A stretch of 61,400 bases of DNA, from positions 1 through 61,400 of IMG/VR virus record IMGVR_UViG_3300009502_000053; one strand, given 5' to 3'. Origin of the DNA: a virus. Shown in pieces: positions 23,940 to 32,665 of this stretch. A program made the translations under genes and the position numbers. Numbering within the stretch: position 1 is the stretch's first letter; each line of letters opens with the position of its first letter. The notes under the pieces were generated by a model, which saw only the letters and a program-made list of their open reading frames with translations, was not told where the DNA came from and did not search any database.

Positions 23940-25159
23940 TATTCAGATGCTAATTTTTTGAACAATTCTGATCTTTTTTTGTTTACTACATTAATTTCAT
24001 AATTATCTCTGACATATTCAAACATATTTTTTCCGTGTTCTTTAATTTTATCAGGATTTTCAATATAATATTTCATACATTCTAGCCATTTATATTGACT
24101 ATCTATACTTTCATCAATTAAAAAACCTTTTTGTTTACCATCTATTTTACCTTCAATATCGTCAATTGTGTAAGGACCATAATTACTGCATATAATTGGA
24201 CAATGATGTGCACCAGCTTCTACTACTTTGAGTTGAGATTTTACTTGATTAAATATATTATTGTTTTTTAGGGGAGTAATTACAACATCTGCTTCATTAT
24301 ACATTGTTCCATATAAAAGAATTGGCTTAGTCCAACGTCGAATATAGAATTCATTTTTAAATTCTTCTTTATATCCATAGTTATCTCTACCATTATCATC
24401 AGCACTCATAAGCCAACTACCATATTGACCATTTCTTACCCATTTATAATTGTTGGCGAATATAGATTCAAAAAATGTCCACATACTTCTTTTCGGATCA
24501 TCTTTTTTCATACCTTGAGGACTATTGACTCTTAAATCATAACCACATAGATACATTTGTGATTTTTCTAAAAATGTTTTATCTAATTTTTCAAAGGATG
24601 GTTTTAGTAATCTTAAATCTACAAGGTGAGTTATACCACCACCCCATAAAAATCTAATTTTGTCACTTGGTTTTTTGTTTGAAATCCATTGCTGTTCTTT
24701 TAGATTAACAGCGTTAGGCATAACGTGAACATTTTCGTTAAATTGTCTAATTCTTTCTGCTAAGAAAGAAGTTGTTGTTGTTATTGCATCTGCTTCTCTA
24801 ATTTGATTTTCTACTGTTGCTTGTGCATTTTGTTCTTTCCACATTTTGTAATTAGGGTGTGAATTTGTTAATACCCAGTAGTCATCAAGATCAAAAACAA
24901 TTTTTATACCAAGTCTTTTGATCATATCATCAAAATTCTTTTTGTAATCTGGATTAGAGAAAGGAATAGATTTATTGAAAACTATAATTTTATATTGAGA
25001 TAAGAAACCTTCATCATGTAATGGTAATGTTGCATCCATAAGTAATCTAACATCTACCTCAATATCAGGATCATTCCAGCACATATATGGAGTTAAGATA
25101 CGCCAAAAACCAACACCGTCCATATCACTATTGAGAACCAGTACTTTAAATTTATTCAT
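23939..25159 (-). CDS. GT-B glycosyltransferase (family 4-like)
   Basis: 406 residues in the two-domain GT-B layout. The N-domain runs from FKVLVLNSDMDGVGFWRILT to KIVFDLDDYW and ADAITTTTSFLAERI; the linker holds VHVMPNAVNL; the C-domain has FLWGGGITHL and, near the end, QLKVVEAGAHHCPIICSNYG, the nucleotide-sugar-binding region where GT4 enzymes carry the conserved Glu. In phages such enzymes glycosylate DNA bases or modify surface molecules; the sequence does not say which. It is the first gene of the minus-strand unit leading to thyA, consistent with but not proof of a DNA-modification role. Confidence 0.8.
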   Translation of the reverse strand: MNKFKVLVLNSDMDGVGFWRILTPYMCWNDPDIEVDVRLLMDATLPLHDEGFLSQYKIIVFNKSIPFSNPDYKKNFDDMIKRLGIKIVFDLDDYWVLTNSHPNYKMWKEQNAQATVENQIREADAITTTTSFLAERIRQFNENVHVMPNAVNLKEQQWISNKKPSDKIRFLWGGGITHLVDLRLLKPSFEKLDKTFLEKSQMYLCGYDLRVNSPQGMKKDDPKRSMWTFFESIFANNYKWVRNGQYGSWLMSADDNGRDNYGYKEEFKNEFYIRRWTKPILLYGTMYNEADVVITPLKNNNIFNQVKSQLKVVEAGAHHCPIICSNYGPYTIDDIEGKIDGKQKGFLIDESIDSQYKWLECMKYYIENPDKIKEHGKNMFEYVRDNYEINVVNKKRSELFKKLASE

Positions 25160-25261
25160 TATTATTCATTATTTTTATAAAAAAGTTGGATATTGATGGA
25201 GTAGGTACAACTTTTTTTTATATATACAATAGTAAATATATTAAAAATAATAGAAAAGTTT

Positions 25262-26134
25262 ATGTTGATAACAAAAGAAGTAGATATTTTTAATAAGAAA
25301 ATTAGTATTGAGAATTTGTCAAAAAATAGTCACAAATATATTGATGTAAAATGTGATAATTGTGGTAAAGAAAAGAAAGTAAAATACCAATCATATAATA
25401 ATATGACAAAAAATAATACAACAGATTATTATTGTAATAACAAAGATTGTATAAATAAGAAAAGAAATATAGTAATTAAAGAAAAATATGGAGTTGATAA
25501 TGTTTTTCAATTGGAAAAGGTTAAAGATAAGATTAAAGAGACTAATTTAGAATTATATGGGGTGGAAAATCCACATCAGAATGAGAAAATAAAACTTAAA
25601 GCAGAAAATACTAATTTGGAAAGATACGGTGTTAAGAACCCATTTCAATCGGAAGTTATAAAAGAAAAAATGAAAAAAACTAATCTTAAAAATATAGGTT
25701 ATGAATATCCATCACAATCTGATATTATTAAAGAAAAAATGTGTGAGACATCTTTGAAAAATTATGGATTTAGATATCCAGTTCAAAACAAAGATTTTTT
25801 CAATAAAAATCTTAAAAATGGATTTAAATTGACGTATATAGATGAATTGTCTTGTCAAGGTTCATATGAAGTGGATTTTGTGTTAAAATATAAGGATAAA
25901 GTAAAAATAGAGAATGGTTTATCTATTGAATATTATTTTTTAGATGAAAAAAAGATATATCATTCTGATTATTATATACCTGAGTATGATTTAGTTATTG
26001 AAGTTAAATCAATATATTGGTATGAAGTGCATAAAGATCAATGTGATGCAAAAGAAGAATATACTAAAAAATTACATAATTATATTATGATATTAGATAA
26101 GAATTATGATGATTTTGAAAAAATAATTTGTTAG
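25262..26134 (+). CDS. Homing-nuclease-like protein with KYGV repeats
   Basis: 290 residues. It opens with a Cys pair (VKCDNCGKEKKV ... YYCNNKDC), then four to five repeats of the YGVxNPxQxxxxKEKxxxTNL type, and ends with a nuclease domain: KIYHSDYYIPEYDLVIEVKS (Asp...Glu-x-Lys). Shorter than the relative at 15803, mainly through fewer repeats. It is alone on the plus strand behind ACTTTTTTTTATATATAC, and no small DNA-binding gene precedes it, unlike 15803. Confidence 0.75.
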   Translation: MLITKEVDIFNKKISIENLSKNSHKYIDVKCDNCGKEKKVKYQSYNNMTKNNTTDYYCNNKDCINKKRNIVIKEKYGVDNVFQLEKVKDKIKETNLELYGVENPHQNEKIKLKAENTNLERYGVKNPFQSEVIKEKMKKTNLKNIGYEYPSQSDIIKEKMCETSLKNYGFRYPVQNKDFFNKNLKNGFKLTYIDELSCQGSYEVDFVLKYKDKVKIENGLSIEYYFLDEKKIYHSDYYIPEYDLVIEVKSIYWYEVHKDQCDAKEEYTKKLHNYIMILDKNYDDFEKIIC

Positions 26135-26160
26135 TTTAATTTATTATCCTTATCTTTGTA
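26127..26160 (+). promoter_or_regulatory. Bacteroidetes-type promoter (TTTG, 20 bp, TATCTTTG)
   Basis: TTTG at 26127-26130 and TATCTTTGTA at 26151-26160. The ATCCTTATCTTTGTA context is shared with the promoter at 12976-13008. It drives the operon starting at 26182 and overlaps the 3' end of the nuclease gene. Confidence 0.65.
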
Positions 26161-26181
26161 GTCTAATAAAAATAGAACGTT

Positions 26182-26778
26182 ATGAAATTAGTTGAAAAAA
26201 GTCAGAAGGTTATTAAAACATTTGAAGTTGATTATGAAAATGGTATTAAATGTGAATTCACAACTACCAATAGTAAATTGACTAACTATAAGTTCTCTAA
26301 CGGTATTGTTAATTTGACTTATGTTGAAAATATTGAGGATCTTAAAAATTCACATTGGTCTCAGCATTATAAAGTTGTTAAAACTCAAAACCTCACTATC
26401 ACAAAAATTAAAAAATTTGAAAACTTCGATAAATTATTTTACGTTGGTGGTGGTATGGATGGCATGCTTAAAGATAAAGATGGAAATTTTCTTTCTTCCT
26501 TAATTATTTTGGATCAAATCTTTTCTGCTTGCTGGCTTCATATTGAAACTAAAAAAGAAAAATGTCAAAAAATAATAGATTCTCTAAACAAAGAATATGT
26601 TATTGAATCTAATGTTGTTGAAATACCATATTACAATCATAACGATGATAAAAAACATCACCACACATTACATTTAGTTGTTAAATTAACTGATGAATTG
26701 TATAGAAATTTTATTGGTGATAAGAAGCATTTGGATGATACCATTAAAGTTGAAATTTTTAACTTCTTAAAACAATAA
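26182..26778 (+). CDS. Unknown 198-residue protein
   Basis: Beta-rich first half (FEVDYENGIKCEFTTTNSKL), a conserved-looking FYVGGGMDGMLKDKDGNFLS in the middle, and a His-rich patch DDKKHHHTLHLVVKL near the C-terminus. First gene behind a host-type promoter, so probably early. No family is recognised. Confidence 0.65.
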   Translation: MKLVEKSQKVIKTFEVDYENGIKCEFTTTNSKLTNYKFSNGIVNLTYVENIEDLKNSHWSQHYKVVKTQNLTITKIKKFENFDKLFYVGGGMDGMLKDKDGNFLSSLIILDQIFSACWLHIETKKEKCQKIIDSLNKEYVIESNVVEIPYYNHNDDKKHHHTLHLVVKLTDELYRNFIGDKKHLDDTIKVEIFNFLKQ

Positions 26779-26782
26779 TATT

Positions 26783-26950
26783 ATGTCACGAACTAAAGAG
26801 TATCTTGAAGATTTGAGAGAAAGTGGTAGATTGGTTGAAGATGAACCTACTGATTTTGACTATGAACGATATGTTCAAAGTTTGAATGAAATGAATGAAT
26901 TGTTTAACATTTCTGTTGAAGAATCTGAACAAGAATTAAAATCAAAATAA
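26783..26950 (+). CDS. Small acidic protein
   Basis: 55 residues: MSRTKEYLEDLRESGRLVED ... SVEESEQELKSK. Acidic helical protein 4 bases after the previous stop and 1 base before the next start; it keeps an open frame between two good genes. No motif. Confidence 0.55.
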   Translation: MSRTKEYLEDLRESGRLVEDEPTDFDYERYVQSLNEMNELFNISVEESEQELKSK

Positions 26951-26951
26951 T

Positions 26952-27395
26952 ATGAAAACTACGAAAAGAACTATTGATAATACACTTGTATCTAATGTTA
27001 TTTTAGAAGTAAGTACTCAAGATTTGAATTATGATTATGAGTTTGAACTTCTTGGTGAAGAAAGGTATAATGAGGCTTGGGATAAAGACTGCGTTCAAGT
27101 AATTGATAAAGGACTTCAAATTGAGCAATATCCATTTAGTATTGAAAAATTAAGGAAAATTCTTGATTCTCTCGAGGATAATGGTTGTAATTATGTATCA
27201 ATTGATTATAATTGTGATCATCCTGATTATACTTTTTATGGTGTTGATATTCATGTTGCTTTACAAGAAGAAGTTGACGAAGAAGATGAAAAAGAAAGAA
27301 AAAGAGAATTGTCAGAACTCAATAGATCGCTTGAAAAATTAGAAAAAGAGAAAGAAAGAATTCTTAAACTATCAGAAAAACTTAAAACAAAATAA
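26952..27395 (+). CDS. Unknown protein with C-terminal coiled coil
   Basis: 147 residues. The first 100 look beta-rich, with NYVSIDYNCDHPDYTFYGVD; the last 45 are a strongly charged heptad helix (LNRSLEKLEKEKERILKL). A coiled-coil oligomer is likely. Third gene of the early-type operon. Confidence 0.6.
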   Translation: MKTTKRTIDNTLVSNVILEVSTQDLNYDYEFELLGEERYNEAWDKDCVQVIDKGLQIEQYPFSIEKLRKILDSLEDNGCNYVSIDYNCDHPDYTFYGVDIHVALQEEVDEEDEKERKRELSELNRSLEKLEKEKERILKLSEKLKTK

Positions 27396-27397
27396 TT

Positions 27398-27742
27398 ATG
27401 TATAATATTACTGCTGATATTGTTATTGCTAATTATTTTGCTGAAAATTGGGATGCAACTGAATTGCCTTTGTCAAAACTTGCAGAACTTAAAAGGTGGA
27501 TTGAAAATAGATTTTTAGGAAAATTTTTATTTGTTGATACTACTTGGGATTCAATTTCTTCAGCAGTATATTCAAATCCTAAATATTTTTCGTTTAATGA
27601 ATCAAGAACATCTATACTTTTTAATCATTCACAAAGAGAAGAGTTATATGAAGATGTTTATGCTATATTTAATTCAAAACTTGATTTAGATATTAAGTAT
27701 AAATTTCTGGTAGAATTTGAAAAAATTTTTAATAAAGAATAA
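27398..27742 (+). CDS. Unknown 114-residue protein
   Basis: It begins MYNITADIVIANYFAENWDA and is largely helical, with no recognised motif. It is 2 bases behind the coiled-coil gene. The following 56 bases (27743-27798) hold only an imperfect AT-rich inverted repeat. Confidence 0.55.
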   Translation: MYNITADIVIANYFAENWDATELPLSKLAELKRWIENRFLGKFLFVDTTWDSISSAVYSNPKYFSFNESRTSILFNHSQREELYEDVYAIFNSKLDLDIKYKFLVEFEKIFNKE

Positions 27743-27798
27743 AATGAAACCTGAATGGATAAAGATTTAAAAATTTACGCAGATTAAAATTTTTAATC

Positions 27799-28080
27799 AT
27801 GAAACTTATTGCTAATTATTTTTTTATGACCTTGATTATACTTCAAGCATTATTCATAGGACTTTGGTATACAGATATCAATTTTATAGGAATACTTTCT
27901 TGGATTGGTAAAGGAGAAAATTATGACTTTTTCAAACTTTTTTCACCATTGATTGCTTTTGGATTGATTAAAGTTTGTTATTGGGTTGCAGATCCTTTAT
28001 CTAAATTATACACAATGTTTCTTAATGTTGCTGTGTTTTTTGGTATTTTTTATTTAATTTATTGGGTATTCTTCGTATGA
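27799..28080 (+). CDS. Small membrane protein
   Basis: 93 residues, three likely membrane spans (about 5-25, 45-65 and 70-90). The stop overlaps the next ATG by 4 bases, so both small membrane proteins are made together. Confidence 0.6.
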   Translation: MKLIANYFFMTLIILQALFIGLWYTDINFIGILSWIGKGENYDFFKLFSPLIAFGLIKVCYWVADPLSKLYTMFLNVAVFFGIFYLIYWVFFV

Positions 28081-28259
28081 TACTAGAAATTTTAGGACTT
28101 ATATTATTACTTATACTTTACACTTTCCCCATATGGTTTGAAAATAATTGGAGATATTGGAAAGATTGTGCCATTAATTTCTATTTTACTGATAAGAAAA
28201 CTAAAGAATACTTAAAAAATAGGTCTATAATGATTAAACCACACAAGCATTTTAGTTAA
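28077..28259 (+). CDS. Small protein with N-terminal membrane span
   Basis: 60 residues from the ATG at 28077, overlapping the previous stop; an upstream TTG is in frame but unnecessary. One span, MILEILGLILLLILYTFPIW, then a short charged tail. It ends convergently, overlapping the minus gene at 28252 by 8 bases. Confidence 0.55.
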   Translation: MILEILGLILLLILYTFPIWFENNWRYWKDCAINFYFTDKKTKEYLKNRSIMIKPHKHFS

Positions 28260-28587
28260 TTATTTTGAAGTTTTTTACAAAATGTGATGTCACTTCACCC
28301 ATTCCGACATAAAATGAGAATTTGTAACCTTGTCTTAATTTTTTGCTTATAAATCCACCAACCACAAAGTCTTGACATAAATAAATTGATCTATCTTCAA
28401 ATCTAACCAATATACCTTCACATTGTTTACCCATTATTTCTGCTGTGAATTTTTCATGAGTTATATGCTCAGGTTGCCTTGCTTTACTTTCAGCTTTTTC
28501 AGCTTTTTCAGCTTTTGTTGTTCTTTTTCTTTTAGGTTTTTCTATAATTTTTTCTGTAGTGGTTGTAGTTGTGGTTTTTTTTATCAT
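28252..28587 (-). CDS. Unknown 111-residue protein with Thr/Lys-rich start
   Basis: The first 40 residues are low-complexity (TTTTTTTEKIIEKPKRKRTT, KAEKAEKAES), then a compact 65-residue domain with FTAEIMGKQCEGILVRFED. Last gene of a four-gene minus-strand unit headed by the DinG-like helicase. Confidence 0.55.
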   Translation of the reverse strand: MIKKTTTTTTTEKIIEKPKRKRTTKAEKAEKAESKARQPEHITHEKFTAEIMGKQCEGILVRFEDRSIYLCQDFVVGGFISKKLRQGYKFSFYVGMGEVTSHFVKNFKIIN

Positions 28588-28889
28588 TTTTTAATTTTAA
28601 ATACTTTTTTTTCTTCTTTACATTTTAACATTATATCATTTCTTAACTTTTTACCAATTGATTCAGCACAAAGCTTAGCATTGACACAATGACTCAAATC
28701 TTCTTTGTTGTATGGTGACCCATTTACTATTGCAAAACCTTCATATACATTTTGTTTAGGCTTTAGCATACCTTCTACCAGTTTTAATTCTACTTCAACT
28801 GTAAGTTCATTTGGTTTTTTATCTATCGTGTAACTCAATTTATATGAGCCTTTAATTTGAAATGCTGGATATATTTCTTTTTTAACCAT
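28584..28889 (-). CDS. Unknown 101-residue protein
   Basis: It starts MVKKEIYPAFQIKGSYKLSY, then strands and an IVNGSPYNKEDLSHCVNAKL segment. Overlaps both neighbours by 4-8 bases on the same strand. No family is recognised. Confidence 0.55.
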   Translation of the reverse strand: MVKKEIYPAFQIKGSYKLSYTIDKKPNELTVEVELKLVEGMLKPKQNVYEGFAIVNGSPYNKEDLSHCVNAKLCAESIGKKLRNDIMLKCKEEKKVFKIKK

Positions 28890-29421
28890 TTGATATTTGT
28901 CTTATTTTTTTCTTTCTTTGATCTAAAAATCTTCTATTTTCAAGATCAATTGGCGTTTTTATATAATCAATACCTTCTTGCCTTCTATATCTACGACCAG
29001 TGTTTGGATCTATATAGTCATACTCTTTAAATGTTAAATCTTCATAGAAAAATATTTTTCCTTTTTCAAAATCGTCTATTTTTCTGCAACCTCTTTTTAT
29101 GTCAACTGGATCATTATAAACTAATTTGCCATTAATATAGAATGAATAAGATTTTGTTCCAGCAGCAACATAATCACCTTTTTCAAGATATCTTATAATT
29201 GCTGGACCATATAAATTATGTAATACACCGTTTTCAACAAAATATTCATAGCCATCAAATAAGATGTGTGATATATCTTTTTTCATAGTATCTATATATT
29301 CATATAGCGTTGCAAAATTTGGAAATTGACTTTTATATTTTTTATCAGTGTTTTCTGTTAAACAAATAAAATCATTCCAATCTAATTTACATTTTCTCTC
29401 ACCAAAAGAATACTCTATCAT
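28882..29421 (-). CDS. Unknown 179-residue protein
   Basis: It contains HILFDGYEYFVENGVLHNLY, then GPAIIRYLEKGD and YSFYINGKLVYNDP, the pattern of antitoxin- or MORN-like short beta repeats (NG-x-LHN-x-xGPA) widespread in phage hypotheticals, and ends with a basic helix. Placed 4 bases after the helicase gene. Specific role unknown. Confidence 0.6.
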   Translation of the reverse strand: MIEYSFGERKCKLDWNDFICLTENTDKKYKSQFPNFATLYEYIDTMKKDISHILFDGYEYFVENGVLHNLYGPAIIRYLEKGDYVAAGTKSYSFYINGKLVYNDPVDIKRGCRKIDDFEKGKIFFYEDLTFKEYDYIDPNTGRRYRRQEGIDYIKTPIDLENRRFLDQRKKKIRQISNG

Positions 29422-29425
29422 ACTT

Positions 29426-31069
29426 TCAAGTTTTTAAAATTTTTATAGCATCAGTGAAATACTGAGGTAGTATATGCGAATTATATTTTAATAAATCAGA
29501 AAAGTTGGAATCTAAGATAAAGGTATCACAAAAATCCTCATCATTTCGAACTCCGCGGCCTACCATTTGTAGCAATTCAGAGACAGTGGTGTTAGAATAA
29601 TAATCTTTATTGGAATTTTTTCTTGCCACAATTTGTTTTGATCCTAATGATGGATATGGTATTTTTAATATGATACTAAAACGTGCACTATCATTTTTTA
29701 AATCTACTCCGCTGCCCATTGATGGTGAAACTATTACTGTTGGTTCCACACTTTCTAAATGCTTTTCTAATATTTCATCACGATTTTCTGTATTGTGAAA
29801 TAATAATCTTTCATTTTGTATATTTTCTTTAACCCATTCAGAAATTTCGTATGTTGTACAGTGAATTATACCTTTTTTATTTTTATATTTTTTTAAAATT
29901 TTATTAATCCAAGGTAATTGATTTTTGAATGTTTCTTCTTTACTATACATATTCATTTTTCCAATACCTTTTATATAATATATCGGTCTATTTTCTAATT
30001 TAAATGGTGTATCAATCTCAAAGTATGATGTTAATTTAGGATCTAATCCATTAATAGATGAAAAAACTTCTTCAGATATTAATGTAGCTGAGGTGAAAAA
30101 AATATGATCGTAATGTTGATAAATTTTATCGTTTAGGAAGTCGCTAACCCATATATGAGAGCTAATCAATTCACAACCAGAATACATTTTATCGTTTTTA
30201 TTAATATTTACATCAAGAACTATATTATTTGGATTATTTTTGTATGATTCAAATAATTGTTTAAATGATGATAATTTACTTTTTATATTTTGAATAAATG
30301 AACTCAATTCAATTCTTTTTTTTGTATTAGCGCCTCCAGATATTTCTTTTTCAAATTGAGATTCTTTTGATTCTAAATCTGGTATTAATTTTCTTTCTAA
30401 AAATTCAAGATATTTATCTAAATATTTAATTTTTGATATGTATCTTTCATCATATCGTTCTATTTCTTTTAAATTAAATCCACATTTTTTTAAAGTTTTA
30501 GATGAGACTTTGGTATCTAAATAGGTTGAAAAGATACCTTCTAAAAGATGACACTCATCGACGATCAGTACATTAGCATCTCTTCTTTTAAGTGTATCTT
30601 GCTGAAAAAGTGATAATGTGCTGAAAAGATGAAAATTGGTTAGAGATAAGTCTCCAGCAATCCATTTATTTTTTGCTATTTCATATGGACATGCTGTACA
30701 TCCACCTGCTTTTAATATAGTGTGTAATTCCTTAGCTGTGCCGCAGTCTGTATTATATTTATCGCAATAATAATTTGATCTACCTTTATAGTTGTTGATA
30801 AAATCAAAATCTTTTAGATACTGCTGTTGCAAAACTTTTGAGCCAGTTATTATAGTAAATTTTGCACTTTCGTTTATGAAATTTCTATACCAATTACTTA
30901 ATAGTGATGCACTTATGAAGCTCTTACCGACTCCAGTTGGAAGATTTAATAAAAAAAACTTTTTATTAGAAATTATTGATTTTTTTATAAAGTCTAGTGT
31001 TTGAATTTGATAATCTTTTGGAATAAATCGTATCGGAAACCATATTTTTTTATCACCTATTTCAATCAT
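29426..31069 (-). CDS. DinG/XPD-type Fe-S DNA helicase
   Basis: 547 residues, superfamily 2. Walker A LPTGVGKS at 43-50; four Cys at about 102, 109, 124 and 127 in the place of the XPD/DinG iron-sulphur cluster; Walker B variant DECH at 171-174; C-terminal motifs VSPSMGSGVDLKND and LLQMVGRGVRNDEDFCD with the arginine finger. Unwinds DNA 5'-3' in known relatives. It leads a minus-strand unit with three unknown genes; the nuclease gene at 31079 is just upstream. Role in phage replication, repair or R-loop removal is inferred. Confidence 0.85.
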   Translation of the reverse strand: MIEIGDKKIWFPIRFIPKDYQIQTLDFIKKSIISNKKFFLLNLPTGVGKSFISASLLSNWYRNFINESAKFTIITGSKVLQQQYLKDFDFINNYKGRSNYYCDKYNTDCGTAKELHTILKAGGCTACPYEIAKNKWIAGDLSLTNFHLFSTLSLFQQDTLKRRDANVLIVDECHLLEGIFSTYLDTKVSSKTLKKCGFNLKEIERYDERYISKIKYLDKYLEFLERKLIPDLESKESQFEKEISGGANTKKRIELSSFIQNIKSKLSSFKQLFESYKNNPNNIVLDVNINKNDKMYSGCELISSHIWVSDFLNDKIYQHYDHIFFTSATLISEEVFSSINGLDPKLTSYFEIDTPFKLENRPIYYIKGIGKMNMYSKEETFKNQLPWINKILKKYKNKKGIIHCTTYEISEWVKENIQNERLLFHNTENRDEILEKHLESVEPTVIVSPSMGSGVDLKNDSARFSIILKIPYPSLGSKQIVARKNSNKDYYSNTTVSELLQMVGRGVRNDEDFCDTFILDSNFSDLLKYNSHILPQYFTDAIKILKT

Positions 31070-31078
31070 AAAATGTTT

Positions 31079-32170
31079 TTATTGATTATAGATTTTTTCA
31101 ATAGATTTGTTTTTTAAATAATCAATAAGAATATCTTCAACATTTTCATCATATTTTATTCTTAATAGATTAATATTATTATCTTCACAATATTTATTTT
31201 TAATATTATCTTTTATTTTTTGCTTTTCTAATTCAGAGTCCCCGCCCCAATGTTTTGCAGAAATAAAATGTTGTTCACCATCATATTCAATACAAATATT
31301 TAGATCAATAAGATAAAAATCAAAATGTAATAGTCTTTCATATTTACAATTTTCAAAGTTGTGTTGCCTAGTATAGTTTATTTTATTGTTTTTTAAAAAC
31401 ATTCTTATTTTCTTTTCACCGTAAGATTCTTTACATATTGGACAACCTTTTCCTCTTTTGTGATTATCAGGAGTTTGCTCAAACATACCATGAATTGGGC
31501 AAATAATTTTAACTTTATCACGAGCACCATTATAATCTACTAATGAATAATCATATTTATCTCCGTGTACTTTTTTTGCTTTGTTAATAAACTCTTTATT
31601 TGATGATTTTGATTTTTCCTTTGAACATTTTGGACAATTACAATTTAGATGAATTACAGGTTTTTGTTTAAAAATACCATGTTTTTTGCATATTATTTTA
31701 ACTGGTGTTATACTATCTTTATAATCAACTAAAGAATAATCATATTTATTACCGTGCTTTTCTTTTGAATTTTTTATAAATTCGTTGGTGGTTGAGCATT
31801 TTCCACATTTCTGGCAACCACAACCATTCAAATGACAATTAGGTTCTTGATAAAATGCACCATGTATATTACAAATAATTTTAATTTTAATTCTATTATG
31901 TTTATAATCAACAAGAGAATAATCATATTTATCACCGTGTATTTTTTTTGCTTTTTCTACAAATTTATCAGTGTTTGAACCCCTACATTTAGAGCAACCT
32001 TTGTTACTTAAATGTGCATTTGGTGATTGCTCAAATTCTCCGTGTTTAGAACATATGATTTTTACTTTTTTGCTAGATTTTTGATAACAAACTAACGAGT
32101 AGTCATATTTATCTCCGTGAACTTTTTTTGCTTTTTCTATAAAATTTTTAGTATTAGATTGCCAGCTCAT
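31079..32170 (-). CDS. Homing-nuclease-like protein with four zinc-paired KYDYS repeats
   Basis: 363 residues. Four well-preserved repeats (KKVHGDKYDYSLVCYQK, then VKIICSKHGEFEQSPNAHL and a C-x2-C), about 65 residues each, followed by a nuclease domain with LLHFDFYLIDLNICIEYDGE and KDNIKNKYCEDNNINLLRIK. The EYDG motif is intact, so it should be active. The ATG overlaps the stop of a small ribbon-helix-helix gene (32167-32346) by 4 bases. Confidence 0.8.
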   Translation of the reverse strand: MSWQSNTKNFIEKAKKVHGDKYDYSLVCYQKSSKKVKIICSKHGEFEQSPNAHLSNKGCSKCRGSNTDKFVEKAKKIHGDKYDYSLVDYKHNRIKIKIICNIHGAFYQEPNCHLNGCGCQKCGKCSTTNEFIKNSKEKHGNKYDYSLVDYKDSITPVKIICKKHGIFKQKPVIHLNCNCPKCSKEKSKSSNKEFINKAKKVHGDKYDYSLVDYNGARDKVKIICPIHGMFEQTPDNHKRGKGCPICKESYGEKKIRMFLKNNKINYTRQHNFENCKYERLLHFDFYLIDLNICIEYDGEQHFISAKHWGGDSELEKQKIKDNIKNKYCEDNNINLLRIKYDENVEDILIDYLKNKSIEKIYNQ

Positions 32171-32346
32171 AAGATAATTTTCTTATTTTTTAATTCTTCT
32201 CTGAATTCTGAATCTTTACAGAGTTCTTCAATAGCACAATATTCTAAGAATTTTGATCTATTACCTACTGTATCATTTATTATTTTTAGTATATCAGGAT
32301 CTAATGATATAGAGAATGTGACTTTTTTATTTTTCTTTGTTTTCAT
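32167..32346 (-). CDS. Small ribbon-helix-helix DNA-binding protein
   Basis: 59 residues: MKTKKNKKVTFSISLDPDIL, then KIINDTVGNRSKFLEYCAIE. The VTFSISLDPDIL strand and following helices fit ribbon-helix-helix. ATGA overlap with the nuclease gene. Third case in this window of a minimal DNA-binding gene joined to a homing-nuclease gene. Confidence 0.65.
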   Translation of the reverse strand: MKTKKNKKVTFSISLDPDILKIINDTVGNRSKFLEYCAIEELCKDSEFREELKNKKIIL

Positions 32347-32400
32347 GATTAATCTTTATTTTATAGTATATATAAATATTTTAAAGTCAAAACTTAACAA
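32347..32400 (-). promoter_or_regulatory. Shared promoter-like block before the ribbon-helix-helix gene
   Basis: Minus strand GACTTTAAAATATTTATATA, then TACTATAAAATAAAG, ending about 15 bases before the ATG. Same core as the blocks at 7690 and 17076. The plus strand contains TATAAATA at 32371-32378, upstream of the gene at 32478. Confidence 0.45.
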
Positions 32401-32477
32401 TTTTCTATTATTTTTACATTATAAATATGTTATACAACATATTAAACTTTAATAGAAAATATACTATAAATTGTGAT

Positions 32478-32639
32478 ATGAGAAAAACAAAACCAGACGA
32501 ATTAAAGAGAAAGACAATATCTGTTTCAATAGATCCAAGAGTATATGAAATGTGGGTTAAGTATTGTGAGAAGTATGAGATAGAGAACTATTCAGAGTAT
32601 TTTGAAAAGATAATTGTGGATAAATTGAAGGATAAATAA
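32478..32639 (+). CDS. Small ribbon-helix-helix DNA-binding protein
   Basis: 53 residues from ATG 32478: MRKTKPDELKRKTISVSIDP, then RVYEMWVKYCEKYEIENYSEYFEKIIV. An upstream in-frame ATG at 32427 would add 17 residues unlike this family. It ends 1 base before the RNA locus on the opposite strand and converges with it. It could regulate that RNA or the divergent nuclease operon; neither is shown. Confidence 0.6.
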   Translation: MRKTKPDELKRKTISVSIDPRVYEMWVKYCEKYEIENYSEYFEKIIVDKLKDK

Positions 32640-32665
32640 AAAAAGAGCCTGAATTTCAGGCTCTT
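32634..32665 (-). terminator. Intrinsic terminator of the structured RNA
   Basis: On the minus strand AAGAGCCTGAA, one base, TTCAGGCTCTT (11-bp perfect stem, 32643-32665) then seven U. The U-tract exists only on this strand, so the element is oriented to end the minus-strand transcript. Confidence 0.9.
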
